The notes beneath the pieces were generated by a model. It did not search any database and had not been told where the DNA came from. It worked only from the letters and a program-made list of their open reading frames with translations. A stretch of 32,451 nt of DNA from JBKBMT01 sp046295655 (GTDB lineage: Bacteria; Pseudomonadota; Alphaproteobacteria; Rhodobacterales; Rhodobacteraceae), in assembly GCA_046295655.1 (NCBI GenBank), contig JBKBMT010000035.1:1-32451 (forward strand). The letters are read 5' to 3'. Each line of letters opens with the position of its first letter. Position 1 is the first letter of the stretch. The position numbers and the translations under genes were made by a program. Of this stretch, positions 14,651 to 22,844 are shown one piece after another.

Positions 14651-15841
14651 TCACCCCGCCGCCGCATCCAGCGCCTGCCGCAGGTCGGCGATCAGGTCGC
14701 GCGGATCCTCCAGCCCCACCGACAGCCGGATCAGCCCCGGCGTGATGCCCAGCTGCGCCTTCTGGTCGTCCGGCAGCCGCTGATGGGTCGTGGTCGCGGG
14801 ATGGGTGGCGATGGATTTCGCATCGCCCAGGTTGTTCGAGATCTTCACGATCCGCAGCGCGTTCAGGAACCGGAAGGCCGCTGCCTTCCCCCCGGTCAGC
14901 TCGAAGCTGACCACCGTGCCTCCGCTTCCGGTCTGCGCCATCGCCAGCCGGTGCTGCGGATGGTCCGGCAGGCCGGGAAAGATGACCCGGGCGAGCCGCC
15001 CGTCGCCCGCCAGCGCCTGCGCCACCGCCAGCGCGCCGTCGGCCATCGCCCGGCAGCGCAGGTCCATCGTCGCCAGCCCGTTCAGCATGATCCAGGCGGT
15101 AAACGGGCTCATCGCCCCGCCGGTGTGCTTCATGTAGGGCTCGACCGTCCTGCGGATGAAGTCGCGCCCGGCACAGATCACCCCGCCCAGCGCGCGGCCC
15201 TGCCCGTCGATGTGCTTGGTCGCGGAATAGACCACCACATCCGCACCCTGCGCCACCGCGCGGCTGAAGGCCGGCGTGGCAAATACGTTGTCGCAGACCA
15301 CCAGCGCCCCGGCGGCATGGGCGATTTCCGCCACGGCGGCGATGTCGATCACCTCGAGCGTGGGGTTCGACACCGATTCGAAGAAGGCGGCCTTCGTCAC
15401 CCCCGGCCGCATCGCCGCACGCCACTGGCCAAGGTCGGTGCCATCGACGAAGGTCACCTCGACGCCATAGCGGCTCAGCACCTCTTCCAGCACATAAAGA
15501 CAGGATCCGAACAGCGCCCGGGCGCTGACCACATGATCGCCGGCGCGCAGCATCGCCGTCAGCGCGCCGCTGACGGCCGCCATGCCGCTGGCGGTGGCAA
15601 AGGCATCCTCGGTGCCCTCGATCGCGGCGATCCGTTCCTCGAACATCCGCACCGTGGGATTGCCGTAGCGGGCATAGATGAATTCGTCCTCGCCCGCCTT
15701 CAGGAACCGGGCCTCGGCCGCCTCGGCGCTGTCATAGGCGAAACCCTGGGTCAGGAAGATCGCCTCGGCCATCTCGCCATACTGGCTGCGGCGGCTGCCG
15801 CCGTGCACGGCCGTGGTGCGGGGTTTCCAGTCGTCGCGCAT
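14651..15841 (-). CDS. metZ: O-succinylhomoserine sulfhydrylase
   Basis: 396 residues from ATG 15841, with GGAGGG about 4 bases upstream. Longer readings would start inside the riboswitch and are rejected. It is a PLP-dependent Cys/Met metabolism enzyme: TTAVHGGSRRSQYGEM at the start, YARYGNPTV, ESVSNPTLEVIDI, and the PLP Lys in YSATKHIDGQGR. The C-terminal ATHPATTTHQRL and RLSVGLEDPRDLIADL are classic. The enzyme makes homocysteine from O-succinylhomoserine and sulfide in methionine synthesis. MetB/MetC-type relatives share the fold; overall look and the SAM-dependent leader favour MetZ. It sits 105 bases downstream of the phosphatase gene. Confidence 0.93.
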   Translation of the reverse strand: MRDDWKPRTTAVHGGSRRSQYGEMAEAIFLTQGFAYDSAEAAEARFLKAGEDEFIYARYGNPTVRMFEERIAAIEGTEDAFATASGMAAVSGALTAMLRAGDHVVSARALFGSCLYVLEEVLSRYGVEVTFVDGTDLGQWRAAMRPGVTKAAFFESVSNPTLEVIDIAAVAEIAHAAGALVVCDNVFATPAFSRAVAQGADVVVYSATKHIDGQGRALGGVICAGRDFIRRTVEPYMKHTGGAMSPFTAWIMLNGLATMDLRCRAMADGALAVAQALAGDGRLARVIFPGLPDHPQHRLAMAQTGSGGTVVSFELTGGKAAAFRFLNALRIVKISNNLGDAKSIATHPATTTHQRLPDDQKAQLGITPGLIRLSVGLEDPRDLIADLRQALDAAAG

Positions 15842-15882
15842 GCGCCCTCCGGCGGACAGGTCCCGGACAGGATCAGAGGGCA

Positions 15883-15940
15883 CCCTCTTTAGCGGCTTCT
15901 TTACCGTGGCCCGCAATCCGGTGAACAAATCGCCGCGACG
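15883..15940 (-). ncRNA. SAM-II riboswitch upstream of metZ
   Basis: Read leftward, the leader carries the SAM-II element series in order: a GC-rich P1 arm CGCGGC (15937-15932) then GATTTG; TTGC (15916-15913); GCCACG (15910-15905) as P1 partner with one C·A mismatch; TAAAGAA; and CGCTAAAGAGG, which forms the pseudoknot strand and ends close to the RBS. In Alphaproteobacteria this class sits before metA, metX and metZ and represses translation when SAM is plentiful. A second perfect pairing, GCGGC (15936-15932) with GCCGC (15896-15892), competes with P1. The element starts only a few bases after the phosphatase stop codon. Recognised by eye from the consensus. Confidence 0.8.
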
Positions 15941-15946
15941 GCGCCC

Positions 15947-16726
15947 TTACGCCCGGCCGCGGCCAAGGTCAACGGGGCGCTGCCCGAGCATCCGGTCGCG
16001 CAGCGCCGATCGGTCGCCCTCGGGCAGGCCGATCCGGGCCAGATAGGCCTCGACCGACCCGTGCCGTTCGGCCAGCCTGGCCAGCGTGGCGCGCATCGTC
16101 TCGGCGGGGGCGGCCAGCACGCGGGCATAGGCGTCGGTGTCCGCCCGCCGGCGCCGGGCCAGTTCCAGGAACTCCGCCACCAGGGCCGAGATCATCGATT
16201 CGGTCAGCGCATAATCGGCCACGATCGCATCTTCCGGCACGCCGGCCGCGCCCAGCACCAGCGCCGCCACCAGGCCGGTGCGGTCCTTGCCGGCGGTGCA
16301 GTGGACCAGAACCCCGCCTTCGGGTGCGGCCGCCACCGCCGACAGGATCTCGCGCAGCGCCGCGGCGCGCTCCTCGACCGCCGCCTCGTAGAACACCCGC
16401 AGCGGATCGTCGCCCCGCGCCGCCTCCTCGATCATCGCATCCGGGGCCAGCGTGTCGAACAGCGGCAGCCGGTGATAGGCGATGCCCGGTGCGGTGGCAA
16501 AGGGGTTGGGCGCGGCGGCGGCCTCGGCCGCGGTGCGCAGGTCGATCACGGTGCGCAGCCCCTCGTCCCGCAGCCGCGCCTGTCCGGCCGCGTCCAGCCG
16601 GTGCGGGCTGTCGCCGCGCAGCACCCGCCGCCATTCGGTCGCCCTGCCGCCCAGCGTCGGATAGCCGCCCAGATCGCGGATGTTGTGGGTGCCCGGCAGG
16701 GCGATGTGACGTTCCGGATGTCTCAT
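15947..16726 (-). CDS. Tyrosine/serine-type protein phosphatase (Y_phosphatase3-like)
   Basis: 259 residues. The CX5R signature HCTAGKDRTG (142-151) supplies nucleophile Cys143 and Arg149. The N-terminal NIRDLGGYPTL and the IDLRT after a beta-strand are typical of the bacterial Y_phosphatase3 family, whose members can act on phosphotyrosine or on small phosphate esters including phosphoinositides. It is cytoplasmic, with no signal peptide. The ATG overlaps the phosphoesterase stop (ATGA), making it the last gene of the ABC importer unit. That context suggests it strips phosphate from an imported compound rather than acting in signalling, but the substrate is unproven. Confidence 0.9.
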   Translation of the reverse strand: MRHPERHIALPGTHNIRDLGGYPTLGGRATEWRRVLRGDSPHRLDAAGQARLRDEGLRTVIDLRTAAEAAAAPNPFATAPGIAYHRLPLFDTLAPDAMIEEAARGDDPLRVFYEAAVEERAAALREILSAVAAAPEGGVLVHCTAGKDRTGLVAALVLGAAGVPEDAIVADYALTESMISALVAEFLELARRRRADTDAYARVLAAPAETMRATLARLAERHGSVEAYLARIGLPEGDRSALRDRMLGQRPVDLGRGRA

Positions 16727-17529
16727 GCGAAGGCCCGGAGCCGCCCGTGATCGATGGTCCGTATCTCGCGCCGTTCGGGCCGCAGCGGCACTGCCGCGAC
16801 CCCAAGCCCCGAGGGCCGCCAGGTGCACAGGTTGAACCCTGCCCCCTCGACCATCCGCAGATCCTCGCGGCAGGTGATGTCCACGGTCGAATGCAGCCCG
16901 GTCGAGACCACCAGGGGCACCCCGTTCCAGATCGTCGTGCTGTCGATGTGGATATGCCCCGACAGCACCGCCGCCACCTTGCGGTCCGCGAGCATCTGTC
17001 CCAGTCGCGCGGTCGATGTGTCGTCCAGGCTGACCCACGGCAGACTGGCCGGGTCGATCCGCGGCGGATGATGAACCGCGATCAGCTTCGGCAGCGCGGG
17101 ATGCGCCTCCAGCTCGTCGGCCAGCCAGGCGAACTGCGCATCGCATATGGCCCCGCCCACCCGGCCGGGGACGGAGCTGTCCAGCACGATCACATGCAGC
17201 CCGCCGTGCACCGCGGCATGGTGCAGCGGCGCCTCGGACGATCCCGCGCCCATCACCGCATGGAACCCCGCACGCCGGTCGTGATTGCCGAGGCCCAGCA
17301 GCACCGGCATCCGCAGCGGCGCCAGCGCGGCAGCCAGCCGCCGGTAGCTCGGTTCGTCGCCGTGATTGGTCAGGTCGCCGCTGACGACGACGAAATCGGG
17401 GGCCGGGTCCATCGCGCCGATCCGCGCCACCGCCTCGGCCAGAACCGCTCCGGTATCGTGGCTGGTGGTCGCGTCGGGCGCGCCTTCGGGTTGCAGGTGC
17501 AGGTCGGTCAGGTGCACGAATCGCGTCAT
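16723..17529 (-). CDS. Metallophosphoesterase / phosphodiesterase, CpdA-like
   Basis: 268 residues. Calcineurin-like metal-binding motifs appear in order: DLH (9-11), GDLTNHGDE (51-59), GNHD (81-84), then HHPP and GHIH in the C-terminal half. This arrangement is that of the class III cyclic nucleotide phosphodiesterase and glycerophosphodiesterase group (CpdA, GpdQ). No signal peptide, so cytoplasmic. It begins one base after the ABC ATPase stop and overlaps the next phosphatase by four bases, so the three are co-expressed. Likely role: hydrolysis of a phosphodiester delivered by the ABC importer (inference). cAMP turnover is an alternative. Confidence 0.9.
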   Translation of the reverse strand: MTRFVHLTDLHLQPEGAPDATTSHDTGAVLAEAVARIGAMDPAPDFVVVSGDLTNHGDEPSYRRLAAALAPLRMPVLLGLGNHDRRAGFHAVMGAGSSEAPLHHAAVHGGLHVIVLDSSVPGRVGGAICDAQFAWLADELEAHPALPKLIAVHHPPRIDPASLPWVSLDDTSTARLGQMLADRKVAAVLSGHIHIDSTTIWNGVPLVVSTGLHSTVDITCREDLRMVEGAGFNLCTWRPSGLGVAAVPLRPERREIRTIDHGRLRAFA

Positions 17530-17530
17530 C

Positions 17531-18307
17531 TCAGATCCCCGATGCGGTCAGCAGCGACCGCGTGTATGCCTCGGCCGGCCGGGTCATCAGCCGCTCGGCC
17601 GGTCCGGCCTCGACGCAGACGCCCCCGCGCAGCACCATGATCTGGTCGCAGATGCTGGCCACCACGGCAAGGTCGTGGCTGATGAACACCATGGCAAGGC
17701 CCAGATCCTCCTGAAGGTCCATCAGCAGGTTCAGCACCTGCGCCTGCACGCTCACGTCCAGCGCCGACACCGCCTCGTCCGCGACCAGCAGCGCCGGGCG
17801 GGTGACGATGGCGCGGGCGATGGCGATGCGCTGCCGCTGACCGCCCGAGAACTCGTGCGGATAGCGGCCGCCGTCCCCGGCCCGCAGCCCGACGTGCTCC
17901 AGCGCCTCGGCCACCCGCGCCTCGATCCGGTCCGCACCGGCGGCGCGCAGCGGCTCGGCCACGGACCAGCCGATGCTGCGGCGCGGGTCGAGACTGCCGT
18001 AGGGATCCTGGAACACCATCTGGAACCGCTGTCGCAACCGCCGCAGCGCGGCGGCGGGCAGGCGGTTCACGTCCTGCCCGTCGAAGATCACCACCCCCGC
18101 ATCCGGCGCCTCGAAGGCCATGATGAGGCGTGCCAGCGTCGATTTCCCCGACCCGGATTCGCCGACGATCCCCAGCGTCCGGCCGCGCTCCAGCGTCAGG
18201 CTGATGTCGTTCACCGCCGTCAGGACCGGCGGCGGGGTCAGCAGCGCCCGTCGCGGCAGGCGATATCGGCGGGTGACGCCGCGCACCTCCAGCAGCGGCG
18301 CGGTCAT
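17531..18307 (-). CDS. Oligopeptide/dipeptide-type ABC transporter ATP-binding protein (OppF/DppF-like)
   Basis: 258 residues from ATG 18307, overlapping the upstream ATPase by four bases. Walker A is GESGSGKS (49-56), the Q-loop region is FQDPYGSLDPRRS, the signature is FSGGQRQRIAIARA and Walker B is LLVADEAVSALD. Walker B is followed by SVQAQVLNLL and FISHDLAVV. It lacks the C-terminal oligopeptide Cys-rich tail that its partner has, which is common for short OppF-type subunits. It powers the importer as a heterodimer with the upstream ATPase. Confidence 0.93.
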   Translation of the reverse strand: MTAPLLEVRGVTRRYRLPRRALLTPPPVLTAVNDISLTLERGRTLGIVGESGSGKSTLARLIMAFEAPDAGVVIFDGQDVNRLPAAALRRLRQRFQMVFQDPYGSLDPRRSIGWSVAEPLRAAGADRIEARVAEALEHVGLRAGDGGRYPHEFSGGQRQRIAIARAIVTRPALLVADEAVSALDVSVQAQVLNLLMDLQEDLGLAMVFISHDLAVVASICDQIMVLRGGVCVEAGPAERLMTRPAEAYTRSLLTASGI

Positions 18308-19275
18308 GCCGGCGCCTCTGCCGCCAGCGCATGGCAGATCGCCTGCCGGTCGGCCCCGGGCCGCACCTCGGGCGGGCGCACCCCGGCGCATTCGGCGCGT
18401 TCCACCGGGCAGCGGCCGGCAAAGCGACAGCCGCCGGGCAGGGCGGCAAGCGGTGGCACGGTGCCGGGAATGGTGGGCAGGCGCGGCCGCCGCCCGTCCG
18501 GCAGCCGGCGCACCTCGGCCCGCGGCCGGGCACCCAGAAGGCCGCGGGTATAGGGATGGGCCGGGTCCGCAAGCACTTCGGCGGTCGGCCCGCGTTCCAC
18601 CATGTCGCCGCCATACATCACCACGATCCGCGTCGTCGCCCGCGCCACCGCGGCCAGATCGTGACTGATGAACACCAGCCCCATGCGCCGGGTCTCGGAC
18701 AGATGCCTGAGCAGCTCGATGATCCGCAGCGCCACATTGGCGTCCAGCGCCGTCGTGGGCTCGTCCGCGACCAGGACCGCCGGGTTGCAGGCCAGCGCCA
18801 GCGCGATCAGCACCCGCTGCCGCTGCCCGCCCGAGATCTCGTGCGGGAACTGCCGCAGCCGTGCCTCGGGCTCGGGGATCCCCACCTCGCGGAACAGCGC
18901 CAGCGCCCGGTCGCGCGCCGCCGCGCGGTCCAGACCTTCGTGCACCCGCAGCGGTTCCATCACCGCATCGCCGATCCGGCGCAGGGGGTTCAGCGCCGAC
19001 ATCGGCTCCTGAAAGATCATCGCCACGTCCCGCGCCCGGTGCCGCCGCCACACCGTCTCGGGCGCCCCGGCAAGGTCGGTGCCGCGCAGCCGGATCGCCC
19101 CCGTCACCCGCGCCGCCTCGGGCACCATGCCCATCATGGCAAGCCCCAGCATCGACTTGCCGCTGCCCGATTCCCCCACCACCCCGATCCGGTCGCCGGG
19201 CGCGACGGCCAGCGTCGCCTCGCGCAGCGCGGTGCCGGCGGGAAAGGTCACGGACAGGCGGTCAAGCTCCAGCAT
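18304..19275 (-). CDS. Oligopeptide/dipeptide-type ABC transporter ATP-binding protein (OppD/DppD-like)
   Basis: 323 residues. The start MLELDRLSVTF is placed where the ATG overlaps the permease stop by one base; a longer upstream reading is rejected. Walker A is GESGSGKS (34-41), with IFQEPMSALNP, SGGQRQRVLIALAL and VLVADEPTTALD following. The C-terminal oligo_HPY region is present, with the Cys pattern GCRFAGRCPVERAEC followed by a final AICHAL; in OppD/DppD proteins this Cys cluster can bind an Fe-S centre. Cytoplasmic ATPase paired with the next gene's product. Confidence 0.93.
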   Translation of the reverse strand: MLELDRLSVTFPAGTALREATLAVAPGDRIGVVGESGSGKSMLGLAMMGMVPEAARVTGAIRLRGTDLAGAPETVWRRHRARDVAMIFQEPMSALNPLRRIGDAVMEPLRVHEGLDRAAARDRALALFREVGIPEPEARLRQFPHEISGGQRQRVLIALALACNPAVLVADEPTTALDANVALRIIELLRHLSETRRMGLVFISHDLAAVARATTRIVVMYGGDMVERGPTAEVLADPAHPYTRGLLGARPRAEVRRLPDGRRPRLPTIPGTVPPLAALPGGCRFAGRCPVERAECAGVRPPEVRPGADRQAICHALAAEAPA

Positions 19276-20093
19276 CACCGCTCCCGCACCAGCCGGGGAT
19301 CGCTCACGTCGCGCAGCCCGTCGCCCAGCAGGCTGAAGCCCAGCACTGCCGCCACGATGCACAGGCCCGGATAGATGGCCAGTTGCGGCGCCAGATACAT
19401 CAGCGTCTGCGCCTCGGACAGCATCCGGCCCCAGCTCGGCGACGGCGGCTGCGCCCCGAGGCCCAGGTAGGACAGCGCCGCCTCGGCCAGGATCGCCACC
19501 GCGAATTCGATGGTCGCCTGCACGATCACCGGCGCGGCGATGTTGGGCAGGATGTGATCGCGCGAGATGGCGAACCGGCCCAGGCCCGCCGCCCGCGCCG
19601 CGGCGACGTATTCCCGGGTCCAGATCTGGTTGGCGCTGGCGCGGGCAACCCGGGCAAAGACCGGGATGTTGATGAAGGCGATGGCCAGCACCGCATTGGT
19701 CAGCGACGGGCCGAACACCGCCGCCAGCATGATCGCGAACAGCAGCGCCGGAAAGGCAAAGCCGATGTCGGCGATCCGCATCACCAGATCCTCGACCCAG
19801 CCGCCGACCGCGCTGGCCAGCAGCCCCAGCGCCACGCCGATCGAGCCGCCCATCAGCACCGCCACCAGCGCAACGGTCATCGAATTCCGGGCCGCCGCCA
19901 TCAGTTGCGAGACCACGTCGCGACCCAGCTGGTCGGTTCCCAGCCAGTGCACCGCCGAAGGCCCCTGGAACTTGCCGCGGATGTTCAGCGCCGCATGGTC
20001 GTGCGGGGTCCAGACCAGCGACAGCGCGGCGACCCCCACCACCAGCGCCACCAGCACCGCCCCGATCAGCAGGTTCGCCGGCACCCGCCGCAT
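19275..20093 (-). CDS. ABC transporter permease, OppC/DppC family
   Basis: 272 residues, start ATG 20093 overlapping the upstream permease stop by one base (TGATG). One N-terminal helix is followed by the DppC hallmark HWLGTDQLGRDVVSQLMAA. Further membrane segments follow, with the ATPase-coupling EAA region REYVAAARAAGLGR-FAISRDHILPN, then AILAEAALSYLGLG and GRMLSEAQ. It is an inner-membrane subunit pairing with the OppB-type permease. The start is tightly coupled, so the stoichiometry is presumably equal. Confidence 0.94.
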   Translation of the reverse strand: MRRVPANLLIGAVLVALVVGVAALSLVWTPHDHAALNIRGKFQGPSAVHWLGTDQLGRDVVSQLMAAARNSMTVALVAVLMGGSIGVALGLLASAVGGWVEDLVMRIADIGFAFPALLFAIMLAAVFGPSLTNAVLAIAFINIPVFARVARASANQIWTREYVAAARAAGLGRFAISRDHILPNIAAPVIVQATIEFAVAILAEAALSYLGLGAQPPSPSWGRMLSEAQTLMYLAPQLAIYPGLCIVAAVLGFSLLGDGLRDVSDPRLVRER

Positions 20094-21037
20094 CAGGCCC
20101 GCGCCTTCAGCCGCGGGTCGATCAGCACATAGGCCACATCGACCAGGAAGTTGACCGTCACCACGATGGCCGCGAACAGCATCACCAGCGCCTGCACCGT
20201 GGGCAGGTCGCGGTTGGCGATGGACTGGAAGATCAGCCGCCCGAGACCCGGCAGGTAGAACACGTTCTCGATCACGATGGTGCCGGTCACGAGGCTTGCG
20301 AACTGCATCCCCACGATGGTGACGATCGGCACCAGCGCATTGGGCAGCACATGCCGCCACAGCACCCGCCGGCGCGAGAATCCCGCCGCCCGCGCGGTGC
20401 GCACATAGTCGAGCCGCATGACCTCCAGCGCCGAGGAGCGCGTGACCCGCGCCAGCACCGCCGACTGCACCAGCGCCAGCGCCACCGTCGGCAGGATCAG
20501 CGACCGCGCCGCCGCCACCGGGTCGGACCAGCCCGGAAAGCCCCCCGGCGGCAGCCAGCGCAGATGGACCGCGAACAGCAGCACCAGCAGCATCGACAGC
20601 CAGAAGGCCGGCACGGCGATGCCCAGCTGGCTGAGGAACATCACCCCCCAGTCGCCGGCCTTGCGATGGTTCGCCGCCGCGCCGATGCCGGCAGCCAGCG
20701 CGATCGCGACCGTGGCCACCATCCCCGCCACGGCCAGCGAAACGGTCAGCGGCATGCGCTCGGCGATCAGCCCGGCGACCGGAACCCGGAAGGAATGGCT
20801 GATGCCGAAATCGCCCTGCACCGCGCCGGCGATCCAGGCCAGATAACGCAGGTGCACCGGCTCGTTCAGGCCAAGCTGCGCCCTGAGCGCCTCCAGCGCG
20901 TCCTCGCTGGCCTCGATGCCGAGGATGGTCAGCGCCGGATCGCCGGGCAGGACGTTCATCACCCCGAACACGACCACCGACACCGCCAGCAGCGTCAGGA
21001 CGAAGCCGATGGTGCGGCGCAGGATGAAATAGGTCAT
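20093..21037 (-). CDS. ABC transporter permease, OppB/DppB family
   Basis: 314 residues. The characteristic start MTYFILRRTIGFVLTLLAV is followed by VVVFGVMNVLPGDPA and a periplasmic segment (QLGLNEPVHLRYLAWI, then GDFGISHS). The core six-helix permease domain carries the EAA-loop region DYVRTARAAGFSRRRVLWRHV and ends in LVDVAYVLIDPRL. Separated from the substrate-binding-protein gene by 136 bases that hold a hairpin and TTAA repeats, which could tune permease level below receptor level. Confidence 0.95.
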   Translation of the reverse strand: MTYFILRRTIGFVLTLLAVSVVVFGVMNVLPGDPALTILGIEASEDALEALRAQLGLNEPVHLRYLAWIAGAVQGDFGISHSFRVPVAGLIAERMPLTVSLAVAGMVATVAIALAAGIGAAANHRKAGDWGVMFLSQLGIAVPAFWLSMLLVLLFAVHLRWLPPGGFPGWSDPVAAARSLILPTVALALVQSAVLARVTRSSALEVMRLDYVRTARAAGFSRRRVLWRHVLPNALVPIVTIVGMQFASLVTGTIVIENVFYLPGLGRLIFQSIANRDLPTVQALVMLFAAIVVTVNFLVDVAYVLIDPRLKARA

Positions 21038-21079
21038 CGAGGCGCCCCGCAGGCCCGCCCCAGCGGGGCTCGCACGACG

Positions 21080-21121
21080 GTTAACAGTTTGTTAAACATC
21101 GGATTTATCCACGGGTAAATC
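21080..21121. promoter_or_regulatory. CtrA-like TTAA-N7-TTAA box beside a DnaA-like site and inverted repeat
   Basis: In an otherwise GC-rich spacer, TTAA (21081-21084) and TTAA (21092-21095) are separated by exactly 7 bases; read leftward the box is TTAA-N7-TTAAC, the CtrA consensus. Ten bases on, GATTTA (21102-21107) and TAAATC (21116-21121) form an inverted repeat enclosing TTATCCACG, one base off a DnaA box. The block may hold an internal promoter for the permease and ATPase genes. Significance is uncertain because A/T-rich spacers yield such matches by chance. Confidence 0.4.
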
Positions 21122-21147
21122 GGCGGACGGCACTTCGGCCGTCCGCC
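21122..21147 (-). promoter_or_regulatory. Intercistronic hairpin after the ABC substrate-binding-protein gene
   Basis: GGCGGACGGC (21122-21131) pairs perfectly with GCCGTCCGCC (21138-21147) over a 6-base loop, 26 bases beyond the receptor gene stop. No U-tract follows in the leftward direction. A 10-bp GC stem here would protect the receptor mRNA or partly terminate transcription before the permease genes. Confidence 0.6.
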
Positions 21148-21173
21148 CCGCGGCATCTGCGGCCCGGTGCCCG

Positions 21174-22658
21174 TCACCGGATGCGGACATCCTTCAGCGG
21201 CTGGAACAGCACCGGCTGCGACGGCCAGAAGCCCTCGACCCCATCGCGGAACACGCCGATCAGCGGCAGCTGGAACAGGAAGCCGTGCACCGCGCGTTCG
21301 GTCAGGTGGCGCTGGCCCTGGCGCAGCAGCTCGTTGCGCGTGTCGTCGTCCACGGTGGTGCGGATCTCGTTCCACAGCGCGACGAACTCCTCGTCCTCGT
21401 AGCCATAGAAATAGCCCGGCCCGCGGGCGAAGTTGCCCATGTCGTTCGGGCTGGTGTGGGCGATGATGGTCAGGTCGTAGTTCTTGTTGCGGAACACTTC
21501 CTCGAGCCAGAAGCCCCATTCGACGCCTTCCACCTTCACCTCGATCCCCGCCGCGCCCAGCTGCGCCTGCACGATCTCGGCCGAGCGGGTGGCATAGGGG
21601 AAGGGCGGGACGCGCAGGGTCATGGTGGTGCCGGCGACGCCCGCCTCCTGAAACAGCGCGCGGGCGGTATCGATGTCGTGCGGATAGACGCCGGTCAGGT
21701 CCACATAGGCCGGGCCATGCGGCGGATAGAAGCTGCCGATCGGCACGGCCTGGCCGTACATCGCGCCGTCGATGATCTCGTCGCGGTCGATGGCATGGCT
21801 GATCCCCTGCCGCACCCGGATGTCGGTGAAGGGCGCCTTGGAGTTGTTCATGGCAAGGATCACCTCGCCCTCGGTCGATCCCACGTTCACCCGGAACCGC
21901 GGATCCGCCTCGAACTGCGGCAGAAGCTCGGGCGCCGGGAAGCCGGGGAATGCGTCAAGCTCGCCCGCCAGAAGCGCCGCGGCGGCCGCCGCGGGGTCGG
22001 CGATGAACCGGAACTCCACCACGTCCAGCGCGACATTCGCCGCCTCGCGATGGTCGGGGTTCTTGACCAGCCGCAGCCGGTCGCCCCTCGTCCATGCGTC
22101 ATAGCGGAACGGGCCGGTGCCGACCGGTGTGGTGGCGTTGGTCTCGTAGGTCGCCTCGTTGACGATCGAGGCCGTGCCCTGCGCCAGATCGAACAGGAAG
22201 AAGGCGTCCGGCGCCTTCAGGGTGATCTCTACCGTGTAGGGGTCGGGCGCGGTCAGATCGGTGATCGGCGCGAAGGTCGCCTTGCGCGGGTTCGTGCTGT
22301 CCTCGGCCCGGCCGCGGTTGAACGAGAACAGCACATCCTCGGCGGTGAAGTCGCTGCCATCGTGGAACCTGACCCCCCGGACCAGATTGAAGGTATAGGT
22401 CAGCCCGTCGTCCGAGACGGTCCAGCTTTCGGCAAGCTGCGGCTGGACCGTGCCGGTCTGGTCCACCGTGGTCAGCGATTCATAGACGTTCTGCGCCAGC
22501 ATCACGTTGATCGCGGCGGTCGCGTCGGTCGTCGGGTCGAGCGAGGTGGGTTCCTGCTGCATCCCGATCGAGATGCGGGTCTGCGCAGCGGCCGCGCCGG
22601 GCAGCAGCAGCGCGCAGCCCAGCACGGCAAGGCCTGTGCGAACCGGTCCGAATGTCAT
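21174..22658 (-). CDS. ABC transporter substrate-binding protein, SBP_bac_5 (OppA/DppA) family
   Basis: 494 residues from ATG 22658, with AAGGAG six bases upstream; the longer open frame is rejected. Signal peptide with basic VR, hydrophobic core and cleavage near GAAAA-QTR. The mature start RISIGMQQEPTSLDPTTDAT is typical, as are LAESWTVSDDGLTYTFNLV, GVRFHDGSDFTAEDVLFS and VRQGISHAIDRDEII. The family binds di- or oligopeptides, nickel, opines, glutathione and other solutes. The downstream phosphatase genes hint at a phosphorylated ligand (inference). First gene of the opp-like unit. Confidence 0.95.
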   Translation of the reverse strand: MTFGPVRTGLAVLGCALLLPGAAAAQTRISIGMQQEPTSLDPTTDATAAINVMLAQNVYESLTTVDQTGTVQPQLAESWTVSDDGLTYTFNLVRGVRFHDGSDFTAEDVLFSFNRGRAEDSTNPRKATFAPITDLTAPDPYTVEITLKAPDAFFLFDLAQGTASIVNEATYETNATTPVGTGPFRYDAWTRGDRLRLVKNPDHREAANVALDVVEFRFIADPAAAAAALLAGELDAFPGFPAPELLPQFEADPRFRVNVGSTEGEVILAMNNSKAPFTDIRVRQGISHAIDRDEIIDGAMYGQAVPIGSFYPPHGPAYVDLTGVYPHDIDTARALFQEAGVAGTTMTLRVPPFPYATRSAEIVQAQLGAAGIEVKVEGVEWGFWLEEVFRNKNYDLTIIAHTSPNDMGNFARGPGYFYGYEDEEFVALWNEIRTTVDDDTRNELLRQGQRHLTERAVHGFLFQLPLIGVFRDGVEGFWPSQPVLFQPLKDVRIR

Positions 22659-22844
22659 GGCGATCTCCTTGGGTCGTTGCCGGGGCCTTCTCGCCGCTTG
22701 CTGTGACAGCCGTGTGATGCCGGCACGAAAAGCAGGGGCGATCCGGGGCAGGCTGACAAGACGGGGCCGGCAGGTCAAGAAATTGCAACCGATCCGTGCA
22801 ACCCGGCGCCGATTTCCGCCCTGCGGCATAGGTCGCGCGACGGA
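22659..22844 (-). promoter_or_regulatory. Probable promoter region of the opp-like operon
   Basis: 186 bases between the glmM stop and the receptor start. Read leftward, CTTGACC (TTGACC at 22779-22774) is a fair -35 for this GC-rich background, but the -10 at the expected distance (TCAGCC or CAGCCT) is poor. A short A/T patch (AATTTC) lies just before it. No terminator for glmM was found. Confidence 0.3.

Noticed and set aside
15842..15928. Longer metZ start at 15928
   Set aside because: It would begin at a TTG inside the SAM-II element; ATG 15841 has a good SD and matches family length.
22750..22780. Sigma-70 promoter for the opp-like operon
   Set aside because: The TTGACC -35 is good but the -10 is poor; kept only as a low-confidence region.
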